DNA from: an uncultured Dorea sp. | GTDB taxonomy: Bacteria > Bacillota_A > Clostridia > Lachnospirales > Lachnospiraceae | Direction of reading: 5' to 3' | Assembly: GCA_910578865.1 (NCBI GenBank) | Contig: CAJTRM010000031.1 | Span: 1-32,416, forward strand | DNA length: 32,416 nucleotides | Shown here: positions 7,229 to 14,948 of the stretch, piece by piece | How positions within the stretch are numbered: the first letter of the stretch is position 1 | Layout: the number at the start of each line of letters is the position of its first letter | The notes under the pieces: model-generated | Databases searched by the model: none | What the model saw: only the letters and a program-made list of their open reading frames with translations | Told to the model about the DNA's origin: nothing | Position numbers and translations under genes: made by a program

Positions 7229-8635
7229 ATGAAACTGTACAATACGCTGTCAAAGAAAAAAGAAGAGTTTGTCCCTCTGGAAGAAGGAAAGGTCAGGATG
7301 TACGTCTGCGGCCCTACAGTCTATAATTTTATCCATATCGGCAATGCACGGCCGATGATCGTATTTGACACGGTCAGAAGATATTTTGAGTATAAAGGGT
7401 ATGATGTGAATTTTGTATCCAATTTTACAGATGTGGATGACAAAATTATAAAAAGGGCCATTGAAGAAGGTGTTTCTTCTGATGAAATATCCAAGCGCTA
7501 TATTGCAGAGTGCAAAAAGGATATGCAGGGCATGAATATTAAGCCGGCAACGAAGCATCCGCTGGCTACAGAGGAAATCTGCGGCATGGTCGACATGATC
7601 CGGACTCTGATCGAAAAAGGCTTTGCGTACGAAAAGAACGGGACGGTATATTACAGGACGAGAAAATTCGAGCAGTACGGCAAGCTCTCACACAAAAACC
7701 TGGATGATCTGCGGTCTGGGGAACGCTCCCTCTTGGTGACCGGGGAAGATGAAAAGGAAGACCCGCTGGATTTCGTACTTTGGAAGCCGAAAAAGGATGG
7801 AGAGCCTTTCTGGGAGTCTCCGTGGTCCGACGGCCGCCCGGGCTGGCATATCGAATGTTCGGAGATGTCCAAGAAATATCTGGGAGAGCAGATCGACATC
7901 CATGCCGGCGGGGAAGATCTTGTATTTCCTCATCATGAAAATGAGATTGCACAGAGCGAGGCCGCAAACGGTAAAGAATTTGCGAGATACTGGATGCACA
8001 ATGCATTTCTGAATATTGATAACCGTAAAATGAGCAAGTCACTTGGAAACTTCCGTACCGTGCGGGAGATCAGTGAGCAGTATGATCTTCAGGTACTTCG
8101 TTTCTTTATGCTGAGCGCTCATTATAGAAGTCCGCTGAATTTCAGCGCCGACCTGATGGAGGCCTCCAAAAACGGACTGGAACGGATCGTGAATGCGGCA
8201 GACCATCTGAAGTTTCTCATGAAAAATGCAAATGCAGAAGGAATGTCGGAGGCAGAAGGGGCTTTGCTTGCAAAGACGGATACGTTTGTGAAAGACTATG
8301 AGCGGGCAATGGAGGATGATTTTAACACGGCGGATGCTGTGGCTGCGGTATTTGATCTGGTAAAATTTATAAACAGCAATACGGACAGTGAAAGCTCCAA
8401 AGAATATCTCGGCAAATTGTTTGATATTCTGGTTACCTTGACAGATGTTCTCGGACTGATCGTGGATCAGGAGGAAGAAATGCTTGAGGAAGATATCGAG
8501 AAATTGATCGAGGAACGTCAGGCGGCGAGAAAAGCCAAGGACTTTGGAAGGGCAGACGCAATCCGTGACGAATTGCTGGCAAAGGGGATCATTTTAAAGG
8601 ATACCCGAGAGGGAGTACAATGGAAAAAAGCGTAA
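7229..8635 (+). CDS. cysS: Cysteinyl-tRNA synthetase
   Basis: CysRS is a class Ia enzyme of 468 residues that charges tRNA-Cys. Visible are the zinc ligand Cys27 in YVCGPTVYN, the HIGH-like HIGN at 36-39, and WHIECSEMS plus GGEDLVFPHHENE, which supply the remaining zinc ligands. KMSKS is at 267-271 (RKMSKSLGNF). A C-terminal helical tRNA-binding region follows, with IEERQAARKAKDFGRADAIR, the usual CysRS tail. The length is normal. GGAGGAAAG lies just before ATG 7229. The gene follows cysE by 2 bp and overlaps mrnC by 16 bp. Regulation is through the T-box upstream of cysE. Confidence 0.98.
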   Translation: MKLYNTLSKKKEEFVPLEEGKVRMYVCGPTVYNFIHIGNARPMIVFDTVRRYFEYKGYDVNFVSNFTDVDDKIIKRAIEEGVSSDEISKRYIAECKKDMQGMNIKPATKHPLATEEICGMVDMIRTLIEKGFAYEKNGTVYYRTRKFEQYGKLSHKNLDDLRSGERSLLVTGEDEKEDPLDFVLWKPKKDGEPFWESPWSDGRPGWHIECSEMSKKYLGEQIDIHAGGEDLVFPHHENEIAQSEAANGKEFARYWMHNAFLNIDNRKMSKSLGNFRTVREISEQYDLQVLRFFMLSAHYRSPLNFSADLMEASKNGLERIVNAADHLKFLMKNANAEGMSEAEGALLAKTDTFVKDYERAMEDDFNTADAVAAVFDLVKFINSNTDSESSKEYLGKLFDILVTLTDVLGLIVDQEEEMLEEDIEKLIEERQAARKAKDFGRADAIRDELLAKGIILKDTREGVQWKKA

Positions 8636-9075
8636 GTTGGCAGTTTGATTCCTGTATGCAGGAAACGTTTCAGATGAAAGAGGTGGATATAAAAGAGTAT
8701 TCACCTCTTACTTTGGCGTATATCGGGGACAGCATTTATGACCTGATCATCAAGAGTCTGGTTCTCAATCAGGGAAACCGGCCGGTGCAGAAGCTGCATT
8801 GTATGACAAGCTCTTATGTACAGGCCAGTGCCCAGTCGAAGATGATGCGTGTGATGCAGGAACATCTCACAGAGCAGGAACATGCAGTTTATAAAAGAGG
8901 GCGCAATGCGAAGAGTGTTTCCCCGGCCAAGAACCAGTCTGTCACAGATTACCGGAGGGCTACCGGGTTCGAGGCGCTGCTTGGCTATCTGTACCTGAAC
9001 AAAGAGTACGAAAGGCTTCTGGAGCTTGTAAAGCTTGGTCTTGAGAGTCTGGAAGAAACAGGAGATTTTTTGTAA
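8620..9075 (+). CDS. mrnC: Mini-ribonuclease III
   Basis: Mini-III is a dimeric RNase III catalytic domain without the dsRNA-binding domain; in Bacillus it matures 23S rRNA ends. The 151-residue product shows SPLTLAYIGDSIYDLIIKSL near residues 27-46, with the acidic catalytic motif. It then has VQASAQSKMM, RGRNAKSVSPAKN and DYRRATGFEALLGYLYL, the second acidic helix. The start ATG 8620 lies within cysS and follows GAGGGAG, giving a 16-bp overlap and likely translational coupling. The order cysS-mrnC-rlmB is conserved in Firmicutes and supports the name. Confidence 0.93.
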   Translation: MEKSVSWQFDSCMQETFQMKEVDIKEYSPLTLAYIGDSIYDLIIKSLVLNQGNRPVQKLHCMTSSYVQASAQSKMMRVMQEHLTEQEHAVYKRGRNAKSVSPAKNQSVTDYRRATGFEALLGYLYLNKEYERLLELVKLGLESLEETGDFL

Positions 9076-9129
9076 GAGCGGTAGCCCGATGCAGGTGGAA
9101 AATATTATGAATGCATAGAAGGAGTCTGT

Positions 9130-9882
9130 ATGAACGAGGAGAATAAGAAAACCAATGAAAATATGATTGAAGGAAGAAATGCCGTGCTGGAGGCATTCCG
9201 CTCCGGCCAGCCGGTGGACAAGCTTTATGTTCTTGACGGATGTCAGGACGGGCCGGTGCGGACAATCGTGAGGGAAGCCAGAAAACACGATACCTTCCTT
9301 CAGTTCGTGGAAAAAGAGCGGTTGTCCCAGATGTCTGAGACCGGAAAGCACCAGGGGGTGATTGCGTACATAGCGGCATATGAGTATGCGCAGGTGGAGG
9401 ATATGCTGGCGCTTGCAAAGGAAAAGGGTGAGGATCCGTTTCTGATCTTGCTTGATAATATTGAAGATCCCCATAACCTGGGGGCAATCATCCGTACGGC
9501 CAACCTCGCCGGGGCCCACGGGGTCATTATTCCAAAACGCAGGGCGGCAGGGCTGACTGCGACGGTGGCAAAGACATCGGCAGGGGCGATTAACTATACG
9601 CCGGTTGCAAAGGTGACAAATCTGAAAAAGACGATGGAGGAGCTCAAAAAGGAAGGGCTGTGGTTTGTCTGTGCGGATATGGACGGCACAAGGATGTATG
9701 ACCTGAACCTTACCGGCCCCATTGGTGTGGTGATCGGAAATGAAGGGGAAGGCGTGAGCCGTCTGGTAAAAGAGACCTGTGATTTTACGGCTGCAATTCC
9801 CATGAAAGGTGATATTGATTCCTTGAATGCATCTGTGGCTGCCGGAGTCCTGGCATATGAGATTGTAAGGCAGAGGCTGTAA
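9130..9882 (+). CDS. rlmB: 23S rRNA (guanosine-2'-O)-methyltransferase, TrmH/SpoU family
   Basis: This SPOUT-class methyltransferase is expected to methylate the 2'-O of a guanosine in 23S rRNA using S-adenosylmethionine. The 250-residue protein has an N-terminal substrate-binding domain (EGRNAVLEAFRSG). Its trefoil-knot domain carries motif 1 (NIEDPHNLGAIIRTANLAGA), motif 2 (IGNEGEGVSR) and motif 3 (IPMKGDIDSLNASVAAGVL). GAAGGAG precedes ATG 9130. It lies 54 bp after mrnC and 66 bp before sigH. In Bacillus a rae1 (yacP) gene sits between rlmB and sigH; none is present here. Confidence 0.93.
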   Translation: MNEENKKTNENMIEGRNAVLEAFRSGQPVDKLYVLDGCQDGPVRTIVREARKHDTFLQFVEKERLSQMSETGKHQGVIAYIAAYEYAQVEDMLALAKEKGEDPFLILLDNIEDPHNLGAIIRTANLAGAHGVIIPKRRAAGLTATVAKTSAGAINYTPVAKVTNLKKTMEELKKEGLWFVCADMDGTRMYDLNLTGPIGVVIGNEGEGVSRLVKETCDFTAAIPMKGDIDSLNASVAAGVLAYEIVRQRL

Positions 9883-9948
9883 CAGTAACAGCGGGGCTGA
9901 GAGGCACAGGCAGTATGCCGGGCCGACCATCGGAGGGGAAAGGCAGAT

Positions 9949-10572
9949 ATGGGAAAATATGAACATATGACGGATGAGCAGCTGATATGTAAGCTGAGGG
10001 ACGGAGAGAAAACGATTATAGACTATATTATGGAAAAATATAAAAACATGGTGCGGAAGGAAGCCAATGCCATGTATCTTTTGGGCGGTGAAAACGACGA
10101 TCTGATCCAGGAGGGGATGATCGGGCTCTTTAAAGCTGTACAGGATTATCAGCCGGAGCAGGACACGTCCTTTTACAGCTTTGCAAAGCTTTGTATTACA
10201 AGGCAGATGTACTCTGCCATCACAGCATCAAAGCGGAAGAAGCACAGCCCCTTAAACAGCTACATTTCTCTGTATGAGAAGAGGGAGGACGACAGTTCCC
10301 TGATAGATACGATGGAGGCGGGGCGGCAGAGCAACCCGGAGGAACTGCTTGTAAGCCGGGAGCATGCGGCGCTTCTTGAGAGCAGGCTGGAGGAGAGCCT
10401 GAGCGACCTGGAGAACCGGGTGCTGTACCTGCACCTTCTGGGTACAGATTATAAAACGATTGCGAGGCTTCTCGACAAGAGCCCAAAGACTATAGACAAC
10501 GCACTGCAGAGGATCAAGAACAAGACGGAGAAGATCCTGGAGCGGGAGGAGTCCGGAGGGGCGAAGAAGTAA
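9949..10572 (+). CDS. sigH: RNA polymerase sigma-H factor
   Basis: SigH directs transition-phase and early sporulation transcription. The 207-residue protein has region 2 with IIDYIMEKYKNMVRKEANAM, then NDDLIQEGMIGLFKAVQDYQ (core binding) and FYSFAKLCITRQMYSAITAS (-10 recognition). Region 4 carries LSDLENRVLYLHLLGTDYKT and IARLLDKSPKTIDNALQRIK, a helix-turn-helix for -35 recognition. The length fits Spo0H-type factors. The start follows GGAGGGGAAAGG. Its place after cysE-cysS-mrnC-rlmB matches the Firmicutes locus. Any promoter of its own was not found, so read-through from the cysteine T-box operon is likely. Confidence 0.9.
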   Translation: MGKYEHMTDEQLICKLRDGEKTIIDYIMEKYKNMVRKEANAMYLLGGENDDLIQEGMIGLFKAVQDYQPEQDTSFYSFAKLCITRQMYSAITASKRKKHSPLNSYISLYEKREDDSSLIDTMEAGRQSNPEELLVSREHAALLESRLEESLSDLENRVLYLHLLGTDYKTIARLLDKSPKTIDNALQRIKNKTEKILEREESGGAKK

Positions 10573-10634
10573 ATGTATGTGTTTTGCAATTGAAAATTTT
10601 GAAAATTTTTTGTGTTGGTTAAGAATAAAATCTG

Positions 10635-10664
10635 TTGACAAGTCCATGTTGAATAATGTATACT
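10635..10664 (+). promoter_or_regulatory. Promoter of tRNA-Thr
   Basis: TTGACA (10635-10640), 18 bp, TATACT (10659-10664). Transcription would start about 20 bp before the mature tRNA. Confidence 0.85.
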
Positions 10665-10690
10665 ATCACTGTTGCATATCACATATGTGT

Positions 10691-10763
10691 GCTGTCGTGG
10701 CTCAGTCGGTAGAGCGTCGCCTTGGTAAGGCGGAGGTCGGCGGTTCGATTCCGCTCGACAGCT
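10691..10763 (+). tRNA. tRNA-Thr(GGU)
   Basis: This is a complete 73-nt cloverleaf. The acceptor stem GCTGTCG/CGACAGC is perfect. The D stem is GCTC/GAGC, and the anticodon stem TCGCC/GGCGG encloses TTGGTAA with anticodon GGT. The T arm is GGCGG-TTCGATT-CCGCT. The discriminator is T, and CCA is not encoded. It reads ACC and, by wobble, ACU. It has its own promoter and terminator between sigH and the MATE gene. Confidence 0.97.
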
Positions 10764-10780
10764 TTTGATACAAAGTTTTA

Positions 10781-10809
10781 ATTACTCCTGGCATAGGAGT
10801 AATTTTTTT
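10781..10809 (+). terminator. Terminator after tRNA-Thr
   Basis: ATTACTCCT (10781-10789) and AGGAGTAAT (10795-10803) form a 9-bp stem with a 5-base loop, followed by a run of T to 10809. The right arm contains AGGAG, 10 bp before an in-frame ATG (10810) of the MATE reading frame. Confidence 0.9.
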
Positions 10810-10854
10810 ATGCAGCATGAGAAAGATTCAAAACTTATGGAGTGTGAGGCACAG

Positions 10855-12219
10855 ATGAAAAAGTCAACAGTAATGACCGAAGGAAGTATATGGAAGAAAA
10901 TTTTATATTTTTCAATTCCTCTGATTTTGGGGAACCTGTTTCAGCAGCTATATAATACGGTGGATTCTATTATCGTAGGAAACTACATCGGAAGTGAGGC
11001 ACTGGCGGCAGTGGGTTCCAGCGGCTCGATCATAAATCTTCTGATCGGCTTCTGCATCGGTGCATCGGCCGGCGCCGGCGTCATTATCGCACAGTTTTAC
11101 GGAGCGCAGGACGCAGAGGGCGTCCGGAAGGCGGTACATACTACCATAGCCGTTGCCATCGGTGCAGGGGCAATTCTGACGGTGATGGGAGTGTTAACGA
11201 CCCCTCTGATTTTAAGGGCCATGGGTACACCCCGGGAAGTTTTTCAGCAGGCGTCCGTTTATCTGCAGGTGTATTTCGGAGGGATTTTCTTTTCTGTAAT
11301 CTATAATATGTCTGCGGGTATCCTGAATGCGGTGGGGAATTCCAGACGTTCGCTGGTCTACCTGCTCATCGCCGCAGGTTCCAATATCTTTCTGGATCTG
11401 CTGTTTGTTGTGGTTCTGAAAATGGGTATTATCGGAGCCGCCCTTGCCACAGATATCAGCCAGCTGCTATCCTGCATTTTTATTCTGGCGTTCCTCACCC
11501 GGAGTCAGGAGGTGTACAAGGTGAGGATCCGGGACATCCGGTTTTATGACCATCTGTTTGCAAAGATTGTGAGGATCGGCCTGCCGACAGGAATCCAGAA
11601 CATTGTAATCTCTTTATCCAACGTAATCGTCCAGTCCAGCGTCAACAGTTTTGGGGCGGTGGCTATGGCAGGATTTGCGGCTTACATTAAAGTAGACGGC
11701 TTTAATATCCTTCCAGTGCTCAGTATCAGTATGGCAGCCACTACCTTTACAGGGCAGAATATCGGTGCGGGGCGTCTGGACCGTGTCAAGAGAGGAATGT
11801 ATGTGTCACTTGCCATGGGGGTAGGTTATACGATCGTGACGGGGAGCCTGCTGCTTTTATTTGCGCCGCAGGTCATCAGCGTATTTACACAGGAGCAGGC
11901 AGTGGTGGAGTTCGGCTCCTCAATCATGTGGTTCTTCTGTCCCTTCTACTGGATGATCGGTATCCTGCAGGTTCTGGCAGGTACGGTGCGCGGTGCGGGA
12001 AAGACGATGCAGGTGATGCTGGTGTTTTTGTTTTCCATGTGCATTTTCCGTGTGTGCTGGATCTGGGCAGCGCTTCGGGTTGCACACAATATTACAGGAT
12101 TGATGCTGGCATATCCGACTTCGTGGCTGGCAGGTGTGGTTCTGATCCTCCTCTATGTGTGGAAAGGGAACTGGATGCCTTATAAACCCGGGAAATCGGC
12201 CGGTGAATCAAAGGAGTAA
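10855..12219 (+). CDS. MATE family efflux transporter
   Basis: This 454-residue, 12-helix antiporter is expected to export cationic compounds or metabolites using a Na+ or H+ gradient. Family features include TEGSIWKKILYFSIPLILGN at the N-terminus, LFQQLYNTVDSIIVGNYIG, and the second-half repeat IGLPTGIQNIVISLSNVIVQ. AATTFTGQNIGAGR is also typical of the DinF/NorM-like group in Firmicutes. The start at 10855 gives the usual MATE length and has GAGG six bases upstream. ATG 10810 and 10837 are in-frame alternatives, 10810 using AGGAG in the tRNA terminator stem. rarD follows after 5 bp. The substrate is unknown. Confidence 0.9.
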   Translation: MKKSTVMTEGSIWKKILYFSIPLILGNLFQQLYNTVDSIIVGNYIGSEALAAVGSSGSIINLLIGFCIGASAGAGVIIAQFYGAQDAEGVRKAVHTTIAVAIGAGAILTVMGVLTTPLILRAMGTPREVFQQASVYLQVYFGGIFFSVIYNMSAGILNAVGNSRRSLVYLLIAAGSNIFLDLLFVVVLKMGIIGAALATDISQLLSCIFILAFLTRSQEVYKVRIRDIRFYDHLFAKIVRIGLPTGIQNIVISLSNVIVQSSVNSFGAVAMAGFAAYIKVDGFNILPVLSISMAATTFTGQNIGAGRLDRVKRGMYVSLAMGVGYTIVTGSLLLLFAPQVISVFTQEQAVVEFGSSIMWFFCPFYWMIGILQVLAGTVRGAGKTMQVMLVFLFSMCIFRVCWIWAALRVAHNITGLMLAYPTSWLAGVVLILLYVWKGNWMPYKPGKSAGESKE

Positions 12220-12224
12220 GCAAG

Positions 12225-13121
12225 ATGAAGGATGAGAGGAAGCAAGGCGTAATTTTTGTGGCATTGTCGTACATTTTGTGGGGATGTCTGCCGGTATTCT
12301 GGAAACTGCTGGATCATGTACCGTCCTTTTATGTATTGTGTGCCAGGGTAGTGTGGTCGGTAGTGTTCTGTCTGTTTTATCTGACGGTACTGAGAAAATG
12401 GAAACGAATCCGGGAAATCTGGCAGGATAAAAAGACCGTGTTTCGGTGCGGCCTGTGCGGTGTGGTAGTGTGTATTAACTGGGGAGGCTATATATGGGGT
12501 GTAAATAACGGGCATCTCATTGACTGCAGCTTTGGGTATTATCTGAATCCCATCCTGGTAGTTCTTCTGGGGGTCTTTTTCTTCCGGGAAAAACTGGCAG
12601 GGGAAGAATGGCTGGCAGTTGCCCTGGCTGCTTTCGGCGTAGGGTATCTGATCGTGCGTTCTGGTACGGTTCCGGTATTGGCAGTGCTGGTTGGAGGAAG
12701 CTTTGCCATTTACGGAATGATGAAAAAGGGACTGTCCATCCGCAGTGACGAGTCTTTGTTTTTAGAGACGCTTCTGGTATCTCCGGCTGCGCTGATCTAT
12801 ATGATCGTAAAGGAGATACAGGGCGCAGGGGCAGTCGGAGTGCTTAAGGGACAGGAGTGGCTTCTGCTTCCGCTGGCCGGGATTATTACGGCTGTTCCGC
12901 TTTTAATCTACTCGGCAGGGGTGAAAATGATTCCTTTTTATCTGGCGGGGATTCTGATGTATCTGAATCCGACGATTCAGTTTCTGATAGGAGTGTTCTT
13001 ATATAAAGAAAAGATCAATGCAGATAAATTCGTTTCTTTTGCATTTATCTGGGCGGGGATCCTTGTTATGATGGTTTACAGCATACGGATGAACAGGAAA
13101 AGGGCAAAAATAAAGGGCTGA
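12225..13121 (+). CDS. rarD: RarD-type EamA/DMT transporter
   Basis: This integral membrane protein of 298 residues has about ten hydrophobic helices, built as two EamA repeats. The RarD subgroup is recognised by GVIFVALSYILWGCLPVFWK, FYVLCARVVWSVVF and NWGGYIWGVNNGHLIDCSFG. YYLNPILVVLLGVFFFREKL and, in the second repeat, LAGILMYLNPTIQFLIGVFL also fit. RarD proteins were named for a chloramphenicol-sensitivity phenotype, but their physiological substrate is unsettled. AAGGAG at about 12210-12215 precedes the start. It lies 5 bp after the MATE gene and is very likely cotranscribed. A hairpin with a T-rich tail follows. Confidence 0.88.
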   Translation: MKDERKQGVIFVALSYILWGCLPVFWKLLDHVPSFYVLCARVVWSVVFCLFYLTVLRKWKRIREIWQDKKTVFRCGLCGVVVCINWGGYIWGVNNGHLIDCSFGYYLNPILVVLLGVFFFREKLAGEEWLAVALAAFGVGYLIVRSGTVPVLAVLVGGSFAIYGMMKKGLSIRSDESLFLETLLVSPAALIYMIVKEIQGAGAVGVLKGQEWLLLPLAGIITAVPLLIYSAGVKMIPFYLAGILMYLNPTIQFLIGVFLYKEKINADKFVSFAFIWAGILVMMVYSIRMNRKRAKIKG

Positions 13122-13133
13122 GATGAAGGCCCG

Positions 13134-13167
13134 GGACGTAATTCTACTATAAGAATCGTCCTTGTTT
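13134..13167 (+). terminator. Probable terminator after rarD
   Basis: GGACG (13134-13138) pairs with CGTCC (13157-13161), and ATTCT (13141-13145) with AGAAT (13152-13156), with a 2-base bulge. TTGTTT follows. The tail overlaps the -35 proposed for glnS. Confidence 0.55.
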
Positions 13168-13190
13168 CATTATAAATTTTGTGATAAGAT
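13162..13190 (+). promoter_or_regulatory. Candidate glnS promoter
   Basis: TTGTTT (13162-13167), 17 bp, TAAGAT (13185-13190), about 68 bp before the glnS start. No T-box is seen between it and glnS. Confidence 0.5.
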
Positions 13191-13257
13191 GTACGCATGA
13201 TGTGAGTCATGCCCGTGACAGGAATGTAATCAAGGGCAGAATCTAAGGAGGAAAGAA

Positions 13258-14928
13258 ATGGGAGAAGAGGCAGTAGTTTCTAAAAATTTTATTGAGCAGG
13301 AGATAGATAAAGATCTGAGGGAGGGTGTCTACACAGAGGTATGCACCAGATTTCCCCCGGAGCCCAATGGATATCTTCATATCGGACATGCAAAGTCCAT
13401 TCTTTTGAATTCAGGGCTGGCAAAGAAATATAACGGAACCTTCCACCTGCGGTTTGACGATACGAATCCGACGAAGGAGGATACAGAATTTGTAGAGTCC
13501 ATCAAAGCTGACGTGGAATGGCTGGGCGCCGACTATAAAGAACATCTGTATTTTGCTTCCGATTACTTTGACGTGATGTATGAGTGTGCCGTCAAGCTGA
13601 TCAAAAAAGGAAAGGCTTTTGTCTGTGACCTGAGCGCAGACGAGATCCGTGAATACAGAGGTACGCTGAAAGAGGCCGGAAAAAACAGCCCCTATCGTGA
13701 CCGATCCGTGGAAGAGAATCTGCGTCTGTTTGAGGAGATGAAGGAAGGAAAATACAAGGATGGAGAGAAAGTGCTCCGCGCCAGGATTGACATGGCATCC
13801 CCGAATATCAATATGCGCGATCCGGTCATCTACCGTGTAGCGCATATGCCCCACCATAATACCGGTGATAAATGGTGCATCTACCCGATGTACGATTTTG
13901 CACATCCCATCGAGGATGCGGTGGAGAAGATCACGCATTCTATCTGTACGCTGGAATTTGAGGATCACAGGCCCCTTTATGACTGGGTAGTCCGGGAATG
14001 TGAGTTTGATCCGGCGCCCAGGCAGATTGAATTTGCGAAAATGTACCTGACGAATGTGGTGACAGGAAAGCGGTATATTAAGAAGCTGGTGCAGGACGGA
14101 GTGGTAGACGGCTGGGACGATCCGCGTCTTGTGTCCATCGCTGCTTTGAGAAGGCGTGGATTTACCCCGGAATCCCTGAAAATGTTTGTAGATCTCTGCG
14201 GAGTGTCCAAAGCTCAGGGTTCTGTGGATTATGCCATGCTTGAGTACTGTATCCGCGAAGACCTGAAGCTGAAGAAGCCGCGTATGATGGCGGTCCTTGA
14301 CCCGATCAGGCTTGTGATTGACAATTATCCCGAAGGTGAGACAGAATGGCTGGAGGCAGAGAATAATCTGGAAAACGAAGCTCTCGGCAAAAGAAAGATT
14401 CCGTTTTGCAGAGAACTTTATATTGAGCGTGACGATTTTATGATTGAGCCGCCGAAAAAATACTTCCGTCTGTTCCCGGGGAATGAAGTGCGCCTGATGC
14501 AGGCATATTTCGTAAAATGTGTAAGCTATGAGACAGATGCAGACGGCAATGTCACGGTAGTACATTGCACTTATGATCCGGAGACAAAGAGCGGGAGCGG
14601 CTTTACCGGACGCAAGGTAAAGGGAACGATCCACTGGGTGGCAGCCCCTTATGCAAAGCAGGCAGAAGTGAGACTCTATGAGAACTTGATCGATGAGGAG
14701 AAGGGTGTGTACAATGAAGACGACGGTTCCATGAACCTGAACCCCAATTCTCTGGAAGTCCGGAAAGAATGTTATGTAGAGCCGAACTTTGACGATGCAG
14801 AGGCGTATGACAGCTTCCAGTTTGTAAGAAACGGATATTTCTGTATTGACGCAAAGGATTCGACGCCGGAGCAGCTGGTGTTCAACCGGATCGTATCCTT
14901 GAAGAGTTCCTTTAAGCTTCCGAAATAA
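13258..14928 (+). CDS. glnS: Glutaminyl-tRNA synthetase
   Basis: GlnRS charges tRNA-Gln directly with glutamine. The 556-residue class Ib enzyme has PPEPNGYLHIGHAKSI with HIGH at 41-44, and FDDTNP shortly after. It also has the GlnRS-specific YPMYDFAHPIEDAVEKITHS and DGWDDPRLVSIAALRRRG. The C-terminal half (from about residue 340) is the two-barrel anticodon-binding region. Where E. coli has VMSKR, this protein reads VTGKR at 268-272: the catalytic Lys is kept but Met-Ser becomes Thr-Gly. Bacilli lack this enzyme and use GatCAB, whereas many Clostridia carry it. AAGGAGG gives the start at 13258. A MocR gene follows 20 bp later. Confidence 0.97.
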   Translation: MGEEAVVSKNFIEQEIDKDLREGVYTEVCTRFPPEPNGYLHIGHAKSILLNSGLAKKYNGTFHLRFDDTNPTKEDTEFVESIKADVEWLGADYKEHLYFASDYFDVMYECAVKLIKKGKAFVCDLSADEIREYRGTLKEAGKNSPYRDRSVEENLRLFEEMKEGKYKDGEKVLRARIDMASPNINMRDPVIYRVAHMPHHNTGDKWCIYPMYDFAHPIEDAVEKITHSICTLEFEDHRPLYDWVVRECEFDPAPRQIEFAKMYLTNVVTGKRYIKKLVQDGVVDGWDDPRLVSIAALRRRGFTPESLKMFVDLCGVSKAQGSVDYAMLEYCIREDLKLKKPRMMAVLDPIRLVIDNYPEGETEWLEAENNLENEALGKRKIPFCRELYIERDDFMIEPPKKYFRLFPGNEVRLMQAYFVKCVSYETDADGNVTVVHCTYDPETKSGSGFTGRKVKGTIHWVAAPYAKQAEVRLYENLIDEEKGVYNEDDGSMNLNPNSLEVRKECYVEPNFDDAEAYDSFQFVRNGYFCIDAKDSTPEQLVFNRIVSLKSSFKLPK

Positions 14929-14948
14929 ATACAGCGGCGGGTGAGATT

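Noticed and set aside
10577..10768. Open frame running through tRNA-Thr
   Set aside because: It overlaps the tRNA and its promoter and has no ribosome site.
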